Shown: positions 21,371 through 25,855 of the stretch, piece by piece | Layout: each line of letters opens with the position of its first letter | Numbering within the stretch: position 1 is the stretch's first letter | From: DATAMF01 sp964472565 | GTDB lineage: Bacteria > Chloroflexota > Anaerolineae > Aggregatilineales > Aggregatilineaceae | Length of the DNA stretch: 25,855 nt | Direction: 5' to 3' | Assembly: GCA_964472565.1 (NCBI GenBank) | Contig: CAYYNB010000080.1 | Coordinates: forward strand, 1-25,855 | Notes under the pieces: generated by a model | Told to the model about the DNA's origin: nothing | Seen by the model: only the letters and a program-made list of their open reading frames with translations | The model's database searches: none | Made by a program: the position numbers and the translations under genes

Positions 21371-24184
21371 TTAGCGGCGAATATCAACGCGCCTGGTTTC
21401 GCCTCGATACACATAGCTGAACGCGAGCCGAGTCCAGTGGGCGGGCAGGCGGGGATGGGCGACGGGGCCATCGAGTCCGGCAAAGCCGAAAACGACAGCC
21501 TGCCATAATCCGCCCGCAGAAGCCGCATGAATACCATCATTGGCATTGCCCCGAACGTCACGGAGATCGGCCTGGGCTGCTAACAGAAAGTACGGGTAGC
21601 CTTCATCGGGACGGTTGATTTCGCAGGCGGCCCAGGCATGGAAGCTGGGACTCAGCGATGAGCCGAAACGATGATCGGTGATTGGCGCGTAAGTGTCCCA
21701 GTTTTTCTGCCAGGTTTGGGCGTTGTAGCGGTCGCGCAGCAGGCACAACAGCAGGATGACATCGGCCTGTTTGACAACCTGACTGGCGTTGGCTCCTTCC
21801 ATGCCAAGAATGAGCTGCATCGATTTTTCGGCGGCGGCGATGACATCGGGGGAAACGTAGGCGCGCTCGAAAAAACCGTCAAACTGGGTTAACAGCCCGG
21901 TTTCGGGATCATCATTCAGAATGATGTGGTCGATAATAGCCTGCCAATGCGCCAGACGATCCGGGGTGAGATCAAGCTGGCGGCGCAGGGCGTGCGCTTT
22001 TTCCGGCGCGAACTGGTCGAGCCATGCGAGAACGTCGAGGGCCTGCTGAAGATGCCATTGGGCCATGTGGTTGGTGTAGACATTGTTATCGACGTGTTCG
22101 TGGTATTCGTCGGGGCCGATCACATTGCGGAGGGCATAACGATGCTGACTATCTTCCTCGACGCGATCTCCCCAGAAACAGGCGGTATCGAGGATCATCT
22201 CGGCACCGTAGTCACGCATGAATGCGTCGTCACCCGTTACTTGCCAATATTGGATGATGGCGTAGGCGATGTCGGACGAAATATGGATTTCGAGATCACC
22301 ACTCCAGACGCGGACAAGGTCCTGACCTGCAAAGTTAGGCAGCCAATTGGGCGTTACTTCCTCGCCGGTTGAGGCGCTCTCCCAGGCATACTGCGCCCCC
22401 CTGAAACCGTTGGCAGCCGCTTTGCGACGCGCACCGGGCAGGGTATGGTAGCGGTACAGCAGCATGTTACGCGCGATGTGCGGCTGGGTGTATGTGAAAA
22501 AGGGCAGGATGAAAATTTCGGTATCCCAAAACACGTGCCCATGATAACCAAGCCCGCTCAGCGTTTTGGCTCCGATGCTTACACGGTCATCGTGCTGCGG
22601 GGCGGCGATGATCAACTGGAAGAGGTTAAAACGAATGGCGATCTGGGCCTCGTTATCACCCTCGATCACAACATCGCTGGCCTGCCACACGGCATCCCAA
22701 GCGCTTACCTGGGCGGCGCGGAGATCGTCGTAGGTGTGGGATTGCAGTGCGGAGACGGCGCGACCACCAATGTCTGCCGCATCCGGCACATTATCACGGC
22801 TGGCGGTATAGCTGATGAGCTTGTCGATCTGTAAGGTCTGTGCGGTATCGAGTGTGGTTGAGAATCCAAAACGCGGATGACCGGGGCACGGTTGGACGGT
22901 TATGACGGATTGATCGGAAATGTGGATGGTGCAGGCGGCGGCGAGGTCAAGCTCACTGTGGCGCGTGCGGCTGTGGAGCCAGAGTAGGGCATTGTCCTCT
23001 GATACGCCCTGATTGATGTGGTTCCAATGGAGCAGATCGTTATTGGATACATGGCCGTTGATGCCGGTTGCAACCGTGATGGCACAGGGCTGGTTCACGG
23101 CAGTGATGAGGATACGCAGGGCACCGAGGTGTTCGTGGGCATAGCTGGCAAACCGTTCGAAGGTGATGTCGAGAATGACTCCGGTTGGAGACTGCCAACG
23201 GACTTCGCGATGCAAAATACCCTGGCGTAGATTCAGCCAGCGGGTCAGGTGAAGGCAGCGGCCCTGGTCCAGGCGGAAGGTGTGACCATCCACTGAGATG
23301 CTCAAATCAAGCCAGTCGGGGAGGTTGGCTAACTCGGTACGCGCAATGGGCACATCGTCAAAGATGCCGTGTGCCAGCGTAAGGGGCCAATCGCCGGGAT
23401 AACCCTCTTCAAAACTGCCACGAGTCGAAAAATAACCGCTGCCGAGGGTAAAAAGGGTTTCCATATGATGCTGACTGGACGGATCCCATTCGGATTGGGT
23501 AATAGTCCACGTTTGGTCACGCTGACCCCAGGCGTTCAGGTCGGTTAGCTGAAGCCCGGTGAGGTCGTCACGGCGGACGATGGGACCGTATTTCTGCTCA
23601 ATGCTGGCAAAACGCTCGGCTGGACCCAACGCGAGACAATACATCCCGGCTTTGAGGGCGGCTTCGATGCCTGCGGCGGCGTCTTCCACCACCAGACATT
23701 CGCTGGGGCGGAGGTTCAAACGGGCGGCGGCACAGCGAAACAGATCGGGGGCGGGTTTCTGGCGGGTGACACTGTTACCATCAACCAGCACCGACAGGCG
23801 ATCCGCAATTCCTAAACGCTGGACGACATCCTGGGCGTTCCGGCTGGCGGATGCCAGTGCCAGACGAACGTTCGCCTGAGTCAGCAAATCAAAAAAGGCT
23901 GCGACACCGGGGAGCAGATGCGCGGGGGTGATGTGGGTCAACAGGCTCTGGTAGATGCGGTTTTTGCGATCCATCATTGCCTGCATTTGGGCTTCTTCAA
24001 CCGGGCGTCCTTTGAGTAACAGGAGCAGCGATTCGCGGCGGGAGACGCCGCGCAGATGTTCATTATCGGCGCGAGTGAAGGGCAGTCCTTCCTCGTCCGC
24101 CAACTGCTTCCAGGCCAGATAGTGAAACTCGGCGGTATCGGTGAGAACGCCATCCAGGTCGAAAATTACGGCTTTAATCGTCAT
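21371..24184 (-). CDS. Fused beta-phosphoglucomutase (HAD) and GH65 disaccharide phosphorylase
   Basis: This 937-residue protein carries two enzymes of one pathway. Residues 1-215 are a HAD-family beta-phosphoglucomutase: FDLDGVLTDT at 8-17 has nucleophile D9 and acid/base D11, ASASRN lies at 111-116, K143 in RQKPAPDLF is the conserved lysine, and VVEDAAAGI at 165-173 holds the metal aspartates. Residues 225-937 are a GH65 phosphorylase (maltose, trehalose, kojibiose or nigerose type), with GYHGHVFWDTEIF at 546-558, NVIGPDEYHEHVDNN at 687-701 carrying the probable catalytic acid E693, and a later KQADVILLL. An alpha-glucoside plus phosphate would give beta-glucose 1-phosphate, which the N-terminal domain converts to glucose 6-phosphate. 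AAAGG precedes the ATG by five bases. The gene lies nine bases after lacI-type regulator. Linkage specificity is undetermined. Confidence 0.92.
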   Translation of the reverse strand: MTIKAVIFDLDGVLTDTAEFHYLAWKQLADEEGLPFTRADNEHLRGVSRRESLLLLLKGRPVEEAQMQAMMDRKNRIYQSLLTHITPAHLLPGVAAFFDLLTQANVRLALASASRNAQDVVQRLGIADRLSVLVDGNSVTRQKPAPDLFRCAAARLNLRPSECLVVEDAAAGIEAALKAGMYCLALGPAERFASIEQKYGPIVRRDDLTGLQLTDLNAWGQRDQTWTITQSEWDPSSQHHMETLFTLGSGYFSTRGSFEEGYPGDWPLTLAHGIFDDVPIARTELANLPDWLDLSISVDGHTFRLDQGRCLHLTRWLNLRQGILHREVRWQSPTGVILDITFERFASYAHEHLGALRILITAVNQPCAITVATGINGHVSNNDLLHWNHINQGVSEDNALLWLHSRTRHSELDLAAACTIHISDQSVITVQPCPGHPRFGFSTTLDTAQTLQIDKLISYTASRDNVPDAADIGGRAVSALQSHTYDDLRAAQVSAWDAVWQASDVVIEGDNEAQIAIRFNLFQLIIAAPQHDDRVSIGAKTLSGLGYHGHVFWDTEIFILPFFTYTQPHIARNMLLYRYHTLPGARRKAAANGFRGAQYAWESASTGEEVTPNWLPNFAGQDLVRVWSGDLEIHISSDIAYAIIQYWQVTGDDAFMRDYGAEMILDTACFWGDRVEEDSQHRYALRNVIGPDEYHEHVDNNVYTNHMAQWHLQQALDVLAWLDQFAPEKAHALRRQLDLTPDRLAHWQAIIDHIILNDDPETGLLTQFDGFFERAYVSPDVIAAAEKSMQLILGMEGANASQVVKQADVILLLCLLRDRYNAQTWQKNWDTYAPITDHRFGSSLSPSFHAWAACEINRPDEGYPYFLLAAQADLRDVRGNANDGIHAASAGGLWQAVVFGFAGLDGPVAHPRLPAHWTRLAFSYVYRGETRRVDIRR

Positions 24185-24193
24185 AACAGCCTT

Positions 24194-25210
24194 TCAACAT
24201 ACAGTGGACTCGCGGATAATCAGCTCTGGTGCCAGCAAAATTTGCCCGGCAGGTTGGCCTTGTAACAGGTTGACGAGTAACTGGACGACACAACGCCCGA
24301 CTTCCCAGACCGGCTGGCGGAGCGTGGTGAGATTGGGTTTGAAGTACTGGAACACGGGCACGTCATCAAACCCGGTGACGGCTAAATCTTTGCCCACAAC
24401 CAGCCCTCGATCCTGGGCGGCATGTGTGACACCGACGGCGATGAGATCCGTCATGGTCACGATGGCGGTAGGGCGGCGGTGTTGGGAAAGATCGAGCAGA
24501 TGAGACGCGGCAGTATAACCATACTGGTAATCTCCTTCGCCGCGTATTACCCAGGCAGGATCAATCACAAGCTGGTTTTCTGCCATAGCCTGATAATAGC
24601 CCGATAAACGCTCAGTGCCGACACGTGAGGTTTCCGGCCACGCCAGGATTCCGATGCGGGAATGACCTTTATCCAGGAGATGAAGCATGGCCTGATAGAT
24701 GCCCGCCTGCCCATCGACATCGACATAGGGAAAAGGAAGCGCACTCTGGGCACGTCCGAAGGCGACCAGGGGGACATGGAGCTGCTGTAACACGGGAATA
24801 CGGCGATCTTCGTTTTCCAGGCCGGATAGGATGAAACCATCAATGCGCCCGGTGAAAACTAAATCCTGGTAGCTCGTGAGCAGATCATCCCCTTCGTGCT
24901 GGGGGAAAAGCAAGATGTGATAACCCAGCGCTTTGGCTGTTTCGACAAGGCTCTGCTGGAATTCCTCAAGTACGGGATTGAAATAATGGGGCGGGTTGGG
25001 CCGCCAGGAATAGCCTAACAGGTGGCTCGATTGGGTGCGGAGATGGCGCGCGGCGGCATTGGGGCGGTAATCCATTTCCTGGACGGCGGCGAAGATGCGG
25101 TTCTGCACTTCCAGGGTCACTTGCATCTGGCCGCGCAGGACTTTGGATACCGTCTGGTAACTGACACCCGCACGCTGCGCAATATCTTTGAGTGTCGCGT
25201 TTCTGGTCAT
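24194..25210 (-). CDS. LacI-family transcriptional regulator
   Basis: A 338-residue LacI/GalR-type repressor. Residues 5-25 (ATLKDIAQRAGVSYQTVSKVL) form the helix-turn-helix, and YRPNAAARHLRTQ at 48-60 is the minor-groove hinge helix. The remainder is a periplasmic-binding-protein-like sensor: FILSGLENED and FGRAQSALPFPYVDVDG in the middle, and DLAVTGFDDVPVF near the end. It shares an operon with the GH65-mutase fusion, so an alpha-linked disaccharide or its phosphorolysis product is the likely inducer. The ATG at 25210 lacks an obvious ribosome binding site. Directly upstream are a near-consensus promoter and a perfect 18-base palindrome with the AACGTT centre typical of the family, which argues for autoregulation. 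Confidence 0.95.
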   Translation of the reverse strand: MTRNATLKDIAQRAGVSYQTVSKVLRGQMQVTLEVQNRIFAAVQEMDYRPNAAARHLRTQSSHLLGYSWRPNPPHYFNPVLEEFQQSLVETAKALGYHILLFPQHEGDDLLTSYQDLVFTGRIDGFILSGLENEDRRIPVLQQLHVPLVAFGRAQSALPFPYVDVDGQAGIYQAMLHLLDKGHSRIGILAWPETSRVGTERLSGYYQAMAENQLVIDPAWVIRGEGDYQYGYTAASHLLDLSQHRRPTAIVTMTDLIAVGVTHAAQDRGLVVGKDLAVTGFDDVPVFQYFKPNLTTLRQPVWEVGRCVVQLLVNLLQGQPAGQILLAPELIIRESTVC

Positions 25211-25232
25211 AAGATTTGGAGTTTCAGGATCG

Positions 25233-25250
25233 AAGGCGAACGTTCGCCTT
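25233..25250. promoter_or_regulatory. LacI-type operator
   Basis: AAGGCGAACGTTCGCCTT is a perfect 18-base palindrome with a central CG, the pattern bound by LacI-family dimers (compare the AAACGTTT centre of PurR sites). It lies just downstream of the -10 box, over the expected transcription start, 23-40 bases before the regulator's ATG. That is a textbook position for repression. Confidence 0.75.
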
Positions 25251-25258
25251 ACGCGTGG

Positions 25259-25287
25259 ATGATAGTGTGCCGGGGGTGTTTTGTCAA
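25259..25287 (-). promoter_or_regulatory. Sigma70-type promoter of the LacI-GH65 operon
   Basis: On the minus strand TTGACA (25287-25282), 17 bases, then TATCAT (25264-25259): a consensus -35 with optimal spacing. Transcription should start near 25252, inside or at the edge of the operator. Confidence 0.75.
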
Positions 25288-25313
25288 GGTGAAGGTCAGC
25301 CCTTCGGAAACGA

Positions 25314-25322
25314 TGCTATAAT
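25314..25322 (+). promoter_or_regulatory. Extended -10 promoter of the VOC-protein gene
   Basis: TGCTATAAT (25314-25322) is a perfect -10 box with the TGN extension. No good -35 lies 16-18 bases upstream. The predicted leader to the ATG at 25361 is about 32 bases. Confidence 0.6.
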
Positions 25323-25360
25323 GCGCACTATGGGTTTAGCTTTATTCTGGAGTATGACTA

Positions 25361-25789
25361 ATGGCGCTTGGTAATGTCACCCAAATTGGACTTGTGGTTC
25401 ACGATATTACAGCGGCGGCTCAGGCGTGGGCTACCATTTTAGGCGTTCCGGTTCCCGACATTATTACGACAGACCCCGTTGAAATGGCGCATACGGAATA
25501 TCAAGGGAAGCCGTCTACGGCCCGCGCCAAACTTGCATTTTTTCACCTGGGACAAGTTGATATTGAACTGATTGAACCTCTGGGCGAACCCAGCACGTGG
25601 CGTGATCAGCTTAATGCGCATGGATCGAGTCTGCATCACATCGCTTTTCAGGTTAAAGGGATGAACGATCAGATTGCGGCCCTGGGGTTTCCATTGGTGC
25701 AAAAGGGAGATTATGAAGGCGGGCGTTATGCGTATGTGGATGCCCAGGAACAGCTTGGCACGGTGATCGAACTGCTCGAAAATGATTAA
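25361..25789 (+). CDS. VOC-superfamily protein (glyoxalase / methylmalonyl-CoA epimerase-like)
   Basis: A 142-residue protein with the paired beta-alpha-beta-beta-beta units of the vicinal oxygen chelate fold. The first unit opens with VTQIGLVVHDITAAAQAWATILG and ends near VDIELIEPLGEPS. The second opens with LHHIAFQVKGMNDQIAALG and ends with GTVIELLEND. The metal ligands expected in epimerases and glyoxalases can be matched in part: the His pair in LHHIAF and the Glu in VIELLE fit, whereas the first-strand position is Gln rather than His in QIGLVV, which may alter metal binding. CTGGAG lies eight bases before the ATG. It diverges from the LacI operon and is followed at once by a repeat at the contig end, so any downstream partner is unseen. 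Confidence 0.85.
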   Translation: MALGNVTQIGLVVHDITAAAQAWATILGVPVPDIITTDPVEMAHTEYQGKPSTARAKLAFFHLGQVDIELIEPLGEPSTWRDQLNAHGSSLHHIAFQVKGMNDQIAALGFPLVQKGDYEGGRYAYVDAQEQLGTVIELLEND

Positions 25790-25855
25790 GGCTGCGCCAC
25801 TATTTTCTTTACCCCATCCCCCCTTGCCCCTTCCCTTAGGGAAGGGGAGTCAAAC
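25789..25855. repeat. Dispersed repeat, copy 2, at the contig end
   Basis: This is the second copy of the 7823-7888 repeat, 67 bases here because of one extra C in a C tract. It carries the same hairpin core CCCCTTCCCT-T-AGGGAAGGGG (25827-25847). It starts on the last base of the VOC gene's TAA and is cut by the end of the sequence. The break inside a repeat indicates an assembly end, not a natural end. Confidence 0.85.

Noticed and set aside
1..25855. CRISPR arrays, tRNA or rRNA genes, phage or defence genes
   Set aside because: No regularly spaced direct repeats, cloverleaf-like intergenic sequence, rRNA-like stretch, integrase, transposase or nuclease gene could be identified.

Overview
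The window reads as one bacterial contig, probably from a Chloroflexota (Anaerolineae-like) genome. This rests on protein style, on the mix of families, and on short palindromic repeats of the GGGGCGATTC and CCCCTTCCCT type; it is an inference, since there is no rRNA or other marker gene. Both ends look like assembly breaks. The left end cuts a kinase gene, the right end stops inside a repeat that also occurs at 7823-7888, and a 100-N gap at 1421-1520 abuts another palindrome.

The first two thirds (1-18483) form a nucleoside uptake and breakdown locus. From a strong promoter at about 15180-15207, the minus strand encodes a BMP/Med-family binding protein (13965-15128), a double ABC ATPase (12295-13845) and two permeases (9806-12202 and 7925-9802). 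Beyond a terminator-like hairpin and a repeat, the same strand continues with tightly packed, often overlapping genes: ADP-ribosylglycohydrolase family protein, an unrecognised 184-residue protein, PfkB kinase (likely PsuK), YjbQ-family protein, PsuG, DinB-family protein, two nucleoside hydrolases, and two more PfkB kinases, the last cut by the contig edge. Divergently, a third nucleoside hydrolase and two M42-like metallopeptidases form a small plus-strand operon (15366-18483) that ends in a strong terminator. The simplest reading is import of nucleosides (including pseudouridine), cleavage to base plus ribose or ribose phosphate, and phosphorylation of the sugar.

The most unusual item is the 9806-12202 permease. 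Its BPD_transp_2 core carries five or so extra N-terminal membrane segments, and two tandem PPC-like beta domains sit in what should be its first extracytoplasmic loop. Its partner permease carries an extra multi-span C-terminal half.

The right third holds three smaller units. A soluble GAF-histidine kinase and a methyltransferase lie in one minus-strand operon (18558-20888). A 482-base intergenic stretch follows, with a MITE-like element. Then comes a LacI-family regulator with a natural fusion of beta-phosphoglucomutase and GH65 disaccharide phosphorylase (21371-25210), controlled by a well-formed promoter and an 18-base LacI-type palindrome. A VOC-fold protein gene (25361-25789) diverges from it. 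No tRNA, rRNA, CRISPR array, transposase or phage gene was seen.
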